Below are positions 1-6,086 of a DNA stretch of 10,575 nucleotides, one piece after another. Within the stretch, counting starts at the first letter, position 1, and every line of letters begins with the position of its first letter. The position numbers and the translations under genes were made by a program. The stretch is from the NCBI GenBank assembly GCA_030690925.1, contig JAUYFO010000044.1, positions 1 to 10,575 on the forward strand, in the 5' to 3' direction. The stretch comes from Candidatus Moraniibacteriota bacterium (lineage in GTDB: Bacteria; Patescibacteriota; Minisyncoccia; Moranbacterales; UBA1568). The notes beneath the pieces are model-generated. The model ran no database searches. It had not been told where the DNA came from and saw only the letters and a list, made by a program, of their open reading frames with translations.

Positions 1-2
1 CT

Positions 3-425
3 CGGGAACAACTGGCATCATATCCGGAATTGATAGCTGTTTATCACGGACTATGGCGGCTGACAGGGGAGCGGCAGTGGAAAGACAAAGCACTGCGAAT
101 GGTTGTGTGGTACCAGAGTAAGCAACAAAAAAACGGAGCCTTCCCGTACTCACCAGGGAGTACTTTCGTCTATACGCGTGGGACAGGTAAGATTTTTGAA
201 ACATTGGCCTGTTTTCCGGAAGAAAACAAAGCGATGCTTGAAAAAGTATTTGCGTGGCTACGAACGATGCAGTACACAAAAGAAAACACATTTTTCATGA
301 ATCAAGATGAGCAAACACTGCTCGTGGGGGGATTTCGTCACGATGCTTTTAATAGGGAGGCGTGGATTGATGCTTCGGCTCATGTGATTTTGGGAGCTAC
401 GCGTTTGTTAAATATACAGCGGTGA
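3..425 (+). CDS. C-terminal part of a probable alpha/alpha-toroid protein (5' end outside window)
   Basis: The frame is open to the window edge (codons for REQLASYPEL precede the TTG at 30), so this is the 3' end of a longer gene and the TTG is not its start. It ends with TGA at 423-425. The visible ~140 residues alternate amphipathic helices with short loops holding aromatic and Gly/Pro residues (LWRLTGERQW, KNGAFPYSPG, TRGTGKIFETLA, GGFRHDAFNREAWIDASAH). This is the look of (alpha/alpha)6 barrels such as six-hairpin glycosidases, squalene-cyclase-like proteins or AGE-type epimerases. The family cannot be fixed from this fragment and no catalytic motif is claimed. The next gene is convergent and separated by a shared terminator. 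I am confident it is coding and only moderately confident of the fold. Confidence 0.75.
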   Translation, partial: REQLASYPELIAVYHGLWRLTGERQWKDKALRMVVWYQSKQQKNGAFPYSPGSTFVYTRGTGKIFETLACFPEENKAMLEKVFAWLRTMQYTKENTFFMNQDEQTLLVGGFRHDAFNREAWIDASAHVILGATRLLNIQR

Positions 426-445
426 AACCGCTGGGAGGAAAAGAG

Positions 446-480
446 AAAAAACACTCCGAGACAAGTCCGGAGTGTTTTTT
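446..480. terminator. Bidirectional rho-independent terminator
   Basis: ACACTCCG (451-458) pairs perfectly with CGGAGTGT (468-475) around a 9-nt loop. The stem is flanked by A5 (446-450) and T5 (476-480), which extend it and give a U-tract on either strand. It lies between the stop of the rightward gene (425) and the stop of the leftward Ig-like gene (500), where a shared terminator is expected. Confidence 0.9.
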
Positions 481-499
481 CTTTGGGAGAGGAAGCCTT

Positions 500-2443
500 C
501 TAAGGAGCCACTTCTTTCCAGTTGTAGTCACCACAGACTTGTGTGCCGGAACAACTAATGCTGGTACCACAACCATTGTCAATTTGGAAGGTCGTGTTGC
601 TACAGGTCGTAGCGGCGATTACTTGAGAACTGGCGCTTGCACAGGAGTTTGTGCAAGTACTGACTGGCGTGACCACGACAGTGGCAGTAGCTGGTGCGAC
701 AGCATTGTATGTGGCAGTGATGGTGGCGCTCCCCGCATTAGTTCCCGTTACCGTGCCTTTGGTAGCGCCAACATTGCTCACAGTGGCTATGCTACAGGTG
801 CCACAGCTCCAATTGGCACTGGAGGTGACATCGGTTGTCCCGTTGGCTAGGGGGGTAGAGCAGCCATTGAACGTGGCTCCCGCCGGGGTGTCGAAAGCCT
901 TGAAATCCTGTGAGCCCCCGACACTCACCGTAGCCCCAGCCGGACAAATGTAGAGTGTTTCTGGTGACCGGACAGTGACTGCGGCATTCGCTGTCAGACC
1001 ACTACCACTTACTTGAATAGTCGCGATTCCTGGGCTTCTGCCTGTTACTCGTCCTCTTGTTGTGGTACTCAGGTTAATCACTGCTCCATTCATGGTACTG
1101 CTCCAGATAAAAGTAGAGTCCGCTGTTCGATTGCTCCCGTTGGGATTGCTACAGCCGTTGAAAGTAGCCCCATAATCAATGTACCAAGCAGTGAATTGCC
1201 GTGGCTCCCCAACATCAATAGTCGCTGAGGAGGGACAGACATTGAGACTGGGCATGGCACCAACCTGGATGAATTTTTGTGCCGTGAGACCAGCATACCT
1301 GACAGAAATGCGCTTTGGAGTACCAAAAAAAGCGTTAACAGTGGCATAGCCACCAGTGGGTTGAGTGGTGATGGTGAGGCTACCACCTAGGCTGTTGGTA
1401 CTCCAATCAGAACTATTGGTGACATCAGTGCCATTGGGGTTAGCACAATTCCCATTGAAGGTGGTGCCAGCGTCGGTGTACCAGGCCGTGAACTGTTGTG
1501 AGCCGTTAAGAGGAATGAAAAATGGATTATCTGCGGGGCAGATACGCAGAGCGGCCAGAGAGAGGGATGCAGTTACCGTTTTTGTGGCGACGGCAGTGTT
1601 GTTATCATTGAGGTGAAGGGTGAAGGTGTGACTACCAACGGTCATATCGGCCGAACCAGAGCCAGTATTGTCGCTGAAGGGGGGCGTGTTGGTAGAGGAT
1701 ACGACCCTCGTAACTCCGGTCGTATTATCTCTTTCTTTGACTGAGACATTGGTCGTGTTGAAGGCTCTCCATGAAACGGGGGTTGTGCAGGTTGAGCCAT
1801 TTTGAATTCTGCAGTTGGTGGGAGTGCCTCCAGTGAAGAATCCATCCGGAACGTTACTGGTCACCACGACACTTCTTTTGCCGGTTGAGTAGATAGGATC
1901 ATACTGATGTCCAAGCACCCAACATTCCATGGAAAAGGTTTTAGTGATTGCGGGAAAAACATACAAACTCCCGCTGCTGGCTTCGAATGGGGCATTGGGG
2001 CCAATGCTTACGCTCCAATTTGGATCGTTATCACCATCAGACTTCAAACACAGGCCACTAGGAATATTGGTTGTTGACCAAGTGAGTAGACTCGCGCCTC
2101 CTCGGGTTGTAATCTCGGTTGGGTCGGCCCTGAGGAGCAGGGTAGGCGGATTACAAGGGCCAGAAGTATCGCCGACAAAGTGAGCCGCGCCACCCTCCCC
2201 GAGGCCAGATTCACAAGAGGCGGGGATAATAGCACCGCCCGCTTCTCCTCGGGGAGAGAGACTAGTGAAGCCAACTTCCACGGAATTTTGAAATTTTTCG
2301 CTGTTATTTGGAAAAGAGGGAGTCACGGATATTCCCACGGCTGTGATAAAAAAGAGAAAAACCAACGACAACCCCAAAAAGAGCCGGTGTTTATTTTGTT
2401 TCCATGCGAGCAGTCGGAGCACGTTCTTTCCTATAAAGCGCAT
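500..2443 (-). CDS. Secreted or membrane-anchored Ig-like (Big2-type) repeat surface protein with conserved cysteines
   Basis: 647 residues with an ATG start and a TAG stop at 500-502. Residues ~20-40 are a hydrophobic segment after a basic N-terminus (signal peptide or membrane anchor), and the rest is predicted to be extracellular. Residues ~100-195 resemble the Thr/Ser-rich Ig-like module often seen in Patescibacteria surface proteins (L-x-ADPTEITTRGGASLLTW...). Residues ~299-395, 400-491 and 497-591 are three related ~95-residue repeats. Each starts with hydrophobic-x-x-CP, then FtAw or FkAf and GaTFNG, an Asn/Thr-rich WS region, and a Big2-like G-x-A-T-I strand. The last ~50 residues hold several Cys. 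No enzymatic motif is seen, so adhesion, an S-layer-like role or a stalk role is inferred only. It lies 66 bp downstream of the co-directional TPR gene and has its own extended -10 element. There is no clear Shine-Dalgarno. Confidence 0.88.
   Translation of the reverse strand: MRFIGKNVLRLLAWKQNKHRLFLGLSLVFLFFITAVGISVTPSFPNNSEKFQNSVEVGFTSLSPRGEAGGAIIPASCESGLGEGGAAHFVGDTSGPCNPPTLLLRADPTEITTRGGASLLTWSTTNIPSGLCLKSDGDNDPNWSVSIGPNAPFEASSGSLYVFPAITKTFSMECWVLGHQYDPIYSTGKRSVVVTSNVPDGFFTGGTPTNCRIQNGSTCTTPVSWRAFNTTNVSVKERDNTTGVTRVVSSTNTPPFSDNTGSGSADMTVGSHTFTLHLNDNNTAVATKTVTASLSLAALRICPADNPFFIPLNGSQQFTAWYTDAGTTFNGNCANPNGTDVTNSSDWSTNSLGGSLTITTQPTGGYATVNAFFGTPKRISVRYAGLTAQKFIQVGAMPSLNVCPSSATIDVGEPRQFTAWYIDYGATFNGCSNPNGSNRTADSTFIWSSTMNGAVINLSTTTRGRVTGRSPGIATIQVSGSGLTANAAVTVRSPETLYICPAGATVSVGGSQDFKAFDTPAGATFNGCSTPLANGTTDVTSSANWSCGTCSIATVSNVGATKGTVTGTNAGSATITATYNAVAPATATVVVTPVSTCTNSCASASSQVIAATTCSNTTFQIDNGCGTSISCSGTQVCGDYNWKEVAP
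671..1549 (-). repeat. Three tandem ~95-residue Cys-containing Ig-like repeats within the surface-protein gene
   Basis: These are protein-level repeats (residues ~299-591). Shared anchors are the opening Cys-Pro pair, a G-x-x-x-x-F-x-A stretch, G(T/A)TFNG followed by Cys one or two residues later, and a W-S pair. Two conserved Cys per unit (opening CP and the one after FNG) suggest one intradomain disulfide each. The third repeat has an extra CGTC. At DNA level the copies have diverged, so this is an old duplication. Confidence 0.75.
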
Positions 2444-2464
2444 AATTTATTTTAATTTCACTTT

Positions 2465-2482
2465 TAGTATAGCTAGTATAGC
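2465..2482 (-). promoter_or_regulatory. Extended -10 promoter region with 9-bp tandem repeat, for the Ig-like gene
   Basis: On the minus strand the sequence holds two perfect copies of GCTATACTA. The upstream copy reads TGCTATACT (-10 at 2480-2475), an extended -10, giving a predicted start near 2468 and a ~25-nt leader. A perfect TTGACA (2513-2508) overlaps the stop of the TPR gene but lies 27 bp from this -10, too far to be its -35. Which -10 copy is used cannot be told from sequence. Confidence 0.5.
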
Positions 2483-2509
2483 ACAATTCTTTATTTTTTT
2501 GATGAGTTG

Positions 2510-3331
2510 TCAAGACCCCTTCTTTATGAGCAGATCAAGATTTTTCTGGATGGAGGCCCGCATGGTATCCAACCCCTTCGCGTAGAGGGTTGGGTCGTTG
2601 CCTGGGTAGGCTGCGCCCCACCGCTCTGGCGTTAACTGATTGGCGTGCTTCAGTGCTTGCTCGAAATGCTCTCTGGCCTGGTCGAGATCTTCAAGATTCA
2701 TCAGTGCTACACCAAGAGCATTCTCGAGCCAGGGGTTTTCGGGAGCAAAAACGAGACCTTTTATGGCTACTTCTTTGGCATTTTTGTAGTCACCCTTTTG
2801 GAAGTAGACCCATACTAAGTCATTGTGACCAGCCCAGCTAGAGGGCTTCCATTCCAGGAAGGTTTTGAAGTCTTCTATGGCCTGGTCGAGGGCCCCACTG
2901 TAGCCATTGATAAGGCCGAGCATGTAGTGGGCTTTTTTAAACTCTGGGTCAATGCGGAGCACGGTTTGCATATCAACGGAGGCCCGCGAAAACTTTCCCT
3001 GGATAAAAAACACGCGCCCGCGCTGATAGTAGGCCTCAAGATACTGGGCATCAAGCGTTATAGCTCGTGTATAGTAGCTTTCGGCTTTGGCGATATCGTA
3101 GCTGCCGTGGTTGAAATAGTATTCACCAATAGTAAAGGCCAGGACAGAGCTGTTTCTATCGAGGAAAGTGGCCAGGTTTTCGTTATGGAAGTGCTTCCAT
3201 ATACTGACGGCCAGGGGCTTTCGGTAGGGAAAGGTGGTAATCAACAAAAGGGCTACCGTGAAAATGGTTATCCCAAAAAAAATACCGAGTGCCTGCAAGA
3301 TTTTTTTTAGATGTATTTTTTGGGTAGGCAT
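2510..3331 (-). CDS. Membrane-anchored tetratricopeptide repeat (TPR) protein
   Basis: 273 residues, ATG start, TGA stop. Residues ~11-33 form one transmembrane helix after a basic N-terminus. The remainder is built of about five 34-residue TPR units (~64-97, 98-131, 132-165, 166-199, 200-233). Typical TPR signatures are visible: A-x-x-x-Y-x-R-G-x-x-F-x-x-G-x-(F/Y), the alanine near position 20, and D-P or A-P-x-N-P turns between units. The last ~40 residues (AYPGNDPTLYAKGLDTMRAS...) are predicted to be a capping helix. TPR arrays are protein-binding scaffolds, and the single anchor suggests display at the outer face of the membrane. The partner is unknown. The gene lies upstream of the Ig-like surface gene and could share some read-through transcription. 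A weak GGAAGAG about 10 nt before the ATG is the only ribosome-site candidate. Confidence 0.9.
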   Translation of the reverse strand: MPTQKIHLKKILQALGIFFGITIFTVALLLITTFPYRKPLAVSIWKHFHNENLATFLDRNSSVLAFTIGEYYFNHGSYDIAKAESYYTRAITLDAQYLEAYYQRGRVFFIQGKFSRASVDMQTVLRIDPEFKKAHYMLGLINGYSGALDQAIEDFKTFLEWKPSSWAGHNDLVWVYFQKGDYKNAKEVAIKGLVFAPENPWLENALGVALMNLEDLDQAREHFEQALKHANQLTPERWGAAYPGNDPTLYAKGLDTMRASIQKNLDLLIKKGS

Positions 3332-3348
3332 AAGAAAATAGCTCTTCC

Positions 3349-3357
3349 ATTATAGCA
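3349..3357 (-). promoter_or_regulatory. Extended -10 promoter element for the TPR gene
   Basis: The minus strand reads TGCTATAAT, a perfect -10 (3354-3349) with the TGn extension. Its predicted start near 3342 would leave an ~11-nt leader before the ATG at 3331. No good -35 is visible at 16-18 bp, which is usual for extended -10 promoters. The 10-mer GTGCTATA(A/C)T is shared with the element upstream of the Ig-like gene. Confidence 0.6.
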
Positions 3358-3392
3358 CTTTTTCCTGATTGTCGCTTCTTCCCAAAGATGAT

Positions 3393-3416
3393 AGAGTGTC
3401 TTCCAGTGAACACTCT
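3393..3416. other. Perfect 7-bp inverted repeat upstream of the phosphoribosyltransferase-propeller gene
   Basis: AGAGTGT (3393-3399) and ACACTCT (3410-3416) are perfect inverted copies separated by 10 nt, between the divergent TPR and propeller genes. The right arm ends 16 nt before the preferred ATG at 3433. It could be a protein operator or an mRNA leader hairpin. No T-tract follows, so it is not a terminator. Confidence 0.4.
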
Positions 3417-3432
3417 AACTATTTCCGGATGT

Positions 3433-5088
3433 ATGAATAGTCCTACTGAAAAGATCCGCGCATATATCGTCAAAGAAGTTTTTGTCAGGCAGGGTGAGCA
3501 GCGCTTTGTGCCCGATACGAGCGAATGGATTATGGACTTCCGCCGAGTGTGCCTTGACCCCGGATTTCTCGATGCCTATACTGAAGCCTTCTATGAGCGC
3601 TACAAAGACCGCTATCCGTTTCAGGTAGGGGGCATGGAAGTGGCGGCTATCCCCCTGGTATCGGCGATTATTATGAAGATGCGGGAGCGTGGCATGCCAA
3701 TCAGTGGCTTTTTCATCCGCAAGTCACGGAAGAAGACGGGGCTGCTCAAGATGATCGAGGGGAAGCTGACCGATGACCCGGTGATCCTGGTTGATGATTT
3801 GATCAATAACGGCTACACGTTGGATCGCCAGCTAGCAGTGATGACGGAGGCCAAGAAACAAACGATTGCTTTTTGCACGGTGCTGCGTTTTCGCTCCTTG
3901 GAAACGTATCAGCGGTATTTCGATCAGGGGGTATCGATTGAGGCTTTCTTTACACTCGATGATTTGCCGGTGGCTTTGGGGACCAGACCTAAGCAAACGG
4001 AGCCACTGCCAAAAAAGAAGTTCGAAGTGAAATGGTATTTCAAGTCTCCCGATGCCTTGCTCGAAGCGGTGGTGCCCAAGTCGGGTGTTGTTTTTGACGA
4101 GGAGCGGCTGTACGTGGGGAGTGACTGTGGGGTACTGTGGGCTATCAACCGTATTGATGGGACGGCTGTGTGGCAGCACCAGATTGGTCTGGGACCATGG
4201 GGCAGTAAGCGCGATAAGCAAATTTTTTCTACACCGGTACTCTATCAGGGGAAACTGTACTTTGGCGCCCACGATGGCAATATCTACTGTGTCGAAGCTT
4301 TGACCGGTAAGCGGTTGTGGGTGTCGTTTGAAGCCGATTGGGTCGAAGGAGCCCCCGCTCTTTCAGAGAAGAAAAACATTCTGTATGTCCCAACTCTCTT
4401 TGGTATGCGGGGCAGGCAGGGCGGTATGGTTGCTCTCGACGTCATGACGGGCAAAGCTCTCTTTCGTGTACGTACGCAAGCGGCACTACGGGGCACGCCA
4501 CTGGTGGTGGATGAACAGGAGCAAGTATATATCGGAGGGGAGGATGGGACACTCTTTGCTTTTGACATGAATGATGGCCACACCCTTTGGACATTTCGTT
4601 CAGGTGGAGCTATCAAAGATGCCCCTATCTATGACAGCGTATCCCAAGCCGTTATTTTTTCTTCTTTCGATGGCGCTGTTTACAAGCTCGATGTCAAGAC
4701 GGGACTGCTTCTGTGGAAGTACGACATCGGATTGGCCAACTATAGCGCGCCGTGTCTGTGGCAGGACAGGGTTTTTGTCAACTCTTTGGACAAAAACCTC
4801 TACTGTCTTGATTTGAAAACAGGGGAGAAACTGTGGAGCTTCCCAGCACGGGCGCGCATCTTTTCCAGTCCACGGGTGTATCGAGATCGGGTCTATTTCG
4901 GGGCCAATGATGCCCGAATGTATGAGATTGACCCACAAACCGGTAGACAGACAGGGTTTTTCCAGGCGGTGGAACGGATTACCAATCCGGTAGTTTTCGA
5001 TGAAAAAACAGGGGATTTCTATCTGCAGACCTATGCCAACGAAATTTATTGTTTACGAGAGAAAGAAACCAAAGCCCCTGAGGAATAA
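3433..5088 (+). CDS. Orotate phosphoribosyltransferase-like domain fused to a PQQ-type beta-propeller
   Basis: 551 residues from the ATG at 3433. An in-frame ATG at 3388 would add 15 residues without a better ribosome site. Residues ~5-180 resemble type I phosphoribosyltransferases, closest to the PyrE family. GGMEVAAIPL (67-76) matches the family's G-x-x-x-G-a-x-P-L segment. VILVDDLINNGYTL (117-130) is the PRPP-binding motif with both acidic residues (D121, D122). IRKSRKKTG (95-103) aligns with the catalytic loop R-K-E-x-K-x-H-G, but the loop histidine is replaced by Thr102. After a Pro/Lys-rich linker (~185-200), residues ~205-545 form about seven beta-propeller blades of the PQQ/BamB type. 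These are marked by (V/I)YxGxxDGxxxxxD followed by TGxxxW (DGTAVW 242, TGKRLW 291, TGKALF 339, DGHTLW 381, TGLLLW 423, TGEKLW 463, TGRQTG 503). There is no signal peptide, so it is probably cytoplasmic. PRPP or nucleotide binding and propeller-mediated ligand or partner binding are inferred from family. The substrate is unknown, and the altered loop argues against an ordinary UMP-pathway enzyme. Two coiled-coil genes follow. Confidence 0.88.
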   Translation: MNSPTEKIRAYIVKEVFVRQGEQRFVPDTSEWIMDFRRVCLDPGFLDAYTEAFYERYKDRYPFQVGGMEVAAIPLVSAIIMKMRERGMPISGFFIRKSRKKTGLLKMIEGKLTDDPVILVDDLINNGYTLDRQLAVMTEAKKQTIAFCTVLRFRSLETYQRYFDQGVSIEAFFTLDDLPVALGTRPKQTEPLPKKKFEVKWYFKSPDALLEAVVPKSGVVFDEERLYVGSDCGVLWAINRIDGTAVWQHQIGLGPWGSKRDKQIFSTPVLYQGKLYFGAHDGNIYCVEALTGKRLWVSFEADWVEGAPALSEKKNILYVPTLFGMRGRQGGMVALDVMTGKALFRVRTQAALRGTPLVVDEQEQVYIGGEDGTLFAFDMNDGHTLWTFRSGGAIKDAPIYDSVSQAVIFSSFDGAVYKLDVKTGLLLWKYDIGLANYSAPCLWQDRVFVNSLDKNLYCLDLKTGEKLWSFPARARIFSSPRVYRDRVYFGANDARMYEIDPQTGRQTGFFQAVERITNPVVFDEKTGDFYLQTYANEIYCLREKETKAPEE

Positions 5089-5101
5089 AAAAAGATGAAG
5101 T

Positions 5102-5130
5102 TTGACACTTCTTTAGACGGGAGATAGTAT
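5102..5130 (+). promoter_or_regulatory. Sigma70-type promoter of the first coiled-coil gene, positioned for a leaderless mRNA
   Basis: A perfect TTGACA (5102-5107), a 17-bp spacer and TAGTAT (5125-5130). The ATG begins 7 bp after the -10 ends, exactly where transcription should start. GAAGT and ACTTC flank the -35 as a short inverted repeat (5097-5111). The same layout recurs before the second copy. Confidence 0.7.
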
Positions 5131-5136
5131 AGGTGT

Positions 5137-5463
5137 ATGAAAGAAGATACTGAAGTCACTCTGGAGACCCTGGCGCAGATGGTGGCGCGTGGTTTTCAGT
5201 CTGTCGATGAACGCTTTGATGGTGTCGACAAGGAACTAGCAATATTGAAATCAGATGTGTCGATCTTGAAATCAGATGTCAGTGAACTGAAGGAAGATGT
5301 CAGTGAACTGAAGGAAGATGTCGCCGACCTGCAAGTCGGTATGAGTGCCCTACAAGTAACTGTAAATCGGATTGATAAGCGCACCCAGAATCAGGTGGAT
5401 GCGGTCTATACTGATATGCATGCTCTGGAGCAACGGGTAGAAGTCTTGGAAGAAAAAGGATAA
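5137..5463 (+). CDS. Small coiled-coil protein, copy 1
   Basis: 108 residues. The N-terminal ~24 residues (TLETLAQMVARGFQSVDE) form a predicted helix common to many small Patescibacteria proteins of unknown function. The rest is a long heptad-repeat coiled coil: residues ~33-64 are four heptads of the L-K-(S/E)-D-V-S-x type, followed by DLQVGMSALQVTVNRIDK and ALEQRVEVLEEKG. It is highly charged with no membrane segment, so it is predicted to be a cytoplasmic oligomer. Its location 48 bp after the propeller gene, and the repetition of both elements in the locus, suggest functional linkage, but this is inference. No enzymatic motif is seen. A paralogue lies at 5753-6016. Confidence 0.85.
   Translation: MKEDTEVTLETLAQMVARGFQSVDERFDGVDKELAILKSDVSILKSDVSELKEDVSELKEDVADLQVGMSALQVTVNRIDKRTQNQVDAVYTDMHALEQRVEVLEEKG
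5245..5328 (+). repeat. Four tandem 21-bp repeats encoding coiled-coil heptads
   Basis: Units at 5245-5265, 5266-5286, 5287-5307 and 5308-5328 each encode one heptad (LKSDVSI, LKSDVSE, LKEDVSE, LKEDVAD). The two middle units share CAGTGAA ends and the last two share CTGAAGGAAGATGTC. The paralogue is exactly 21 residues shorter (87 against 108), equal to three heptads, as expected from repeat slippage or unequal recombination. Confidence 0.85.
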
Positions 5464-5500
5464 GGATGTAGCAAAACAGCCTCTGCTTATAAGATTTATC

Positions 5501-5522
5501 AAACCCCAGAAACGGGGTTTTT
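5501..5522 (+). terminator. Rho-independent terminator of coiled-coil copy 1
   Basis: AAACCCC (5501-5507) pairs with GGGGTTT (5514-5520) around the 6-nt loop AGAAAC, and the T-tract runs through 5522. The hairpin and its flanks are repeated almost unchanged after the second copy. Confidence 0.85.
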
Positions 5523-5532
5523 GCATTAAACC

Positions 5533-5601
5533 TTTTTCGACGAAGAAACAGGAGATTTCTACCTGCAGACCTATGTAAGTGGAGTGCTTTGTTTGAGGTA
5601 A
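5533..5601 (+). pseudogene. 22-codon stub of a propeller-gene C-terminus (remnant A)
   Basis: The translation FFDEETGDFYLQTYVSGVLC followed by LR and TAA aligns with residues ~521-542 of the propeller protein (VFDEKTGDFYLQTYANEIYC, LR). The frame is closed just upstream by TAA at 5527 and has no start codon. It begins 10 nt after the terminator T-tract. It is best read as the surviving 3' end of a lost paralogue. It shares GVLCLR-like spelling with remnant B rather than the EIYCLR of the intact gene. Confidence 0.8.
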
Positions 5602-5717
5602 AAAACGGTGTAGACTTGACAAAATGCATACATTTTTGTATTTCTATAGTATACATAATCTAGTATATTATAGGTTTTGATAAATGAGGTCAGGGAAAAA
5701 TGAAAAGGATCATCGAT

Positions 5718-5746
5718 TTGACACTTCTTTTAGACCGACATATCAT
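5718..5746 (+). promoter_or_regulatory. Sigma70-type promoter of the second coiled-coil gene, positioned for a leaderless mRNA
   Basis: A perfect TTGACA (5718-5723), a 17-bp spacer and TATCAT (5741-5746, one mismatch to consensus). The ATG at 5753 is again exactly 7 bp beyond the -10. TTTGACACTTCTTT is shared with copy 1 while the -10 regions differ, so the geometry is preserved despite sequence drift. Confidence 0.72.
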
Positions 5747-5752
5747 GAATGT

Positions 5753-6016
5753 ATGAAAGAAAGTACCGAAGTCACTCTGGAGACCCTGGCGCAGATGGTA
5801 GCGCGTGGTTTTCAGTCTGTTGATGAGCAGTTGGTGGAAATAAAAACAGATGTATCAGTACTCAAAGAAGATGTCGCCGACCTGCAAGTCGGTATGAGTG
5901 CCCTACAAGTAACTGTAAATCGGATTGATAAGCGCACCCAGAACCAAGTTGATGCTGTCTATACTGATATGCATGCTTTGGAACAGCGTGTAGAGGTGTT
6001 GGAAGAAAAAGGATAA
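5753..6016 (+). CDS. Small coiled-coil protein, copy 2
   Basis: 87 residues from the ATG at 5753. The open frame reaches back to 5684, but the matching MKE-S/D-TEVTLETL start and the promoter at 5718-5746 support 5753. It has the same architecture as copy 1: an identical TEVTLETLAQMVARGFQSVDE region and an identical last 50 residues. It differs by the absence of three heptads and by a divergent linker (QLVEIKTDVSV). It ends with a C-terminal coiled coil and GNN-free EEKG. Differences from copy 1 over the shared C-terminal half are synonymous. It is probably a cytoplasmic homo- or hetero-oligomer with copy 1. Function is unknown. Confidence 0.83.
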   Translation: MKESTEVTLETLAQMVARGFQSVDEQLVEIKTDVSVLKEDVADLQVGMSALQVTVNRIDKRTQNQVDAVYTDMHALEQRVEVLEEKG

Positions 6017-6053
6017 GGATGTAGCAAAACAGCCTCTGCTTATAAGATTTATC

Positions 6054-6076
6054 AAACCCCAGAAACGGGGTTTTTT
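6054..6076 (+). terminator. Rho-independent terminator of coiled-coil copy 2
   Basis: AAACCCC (6054-6060), loop AGAAAC, GGGG (6067-6070) and T6 (6071-6076). It is identical to the copy 1 terminator except for one extra T. Confidence 0.87.
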
Positions 6077-6086
6077 GCATTAAACC

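Noticed and set aside
422..850. Rightward reading frame antisense to the Ig-like gene, and several similar ones to 2455
   Set aside because: These mirror the Thr/Ser/Gly-rich coding strand, begin in or near the terminator, and have no domain or ribosome site.
2508..2513. Perfect TTGACA as -35 of the Ig-like gene
   Set aside because: The distance to the extended -10 is 27 bp, and no acceptable -10 lies 16-18 bp away.
3388..3432. Longer start of the phosphoribosyltransferase-propeller gene
   Set aside because: The extra 15 residues resemble no part of the family, overlap the inverted repeat and have no ribosome site. The 3433 start is preferred but not proven.
5245..5328. CRISPR-like array
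   Set aside because: The 21-bp repeats are directly adjacent with no spacers and are in frame with a coiled-coil protein.
5616..5671. Promoter in the AT-rich gap between the duplicated units
   Set aside because: TTGACA at 5616 has only TATTTC at 17 bp and TATAGT at 23 bp. The AT-rich palindromic stretches give many chance -10 matches.
5684..5752. N-terminal extension of coiled-coil copy 2 from an upstream ATG at 5684
   Set aside because: It would place the TTGACA/TATCAT promoter inside the gene, and it has no counterpart in copy 1. The ATG at 5753 matches the copy 1 start.
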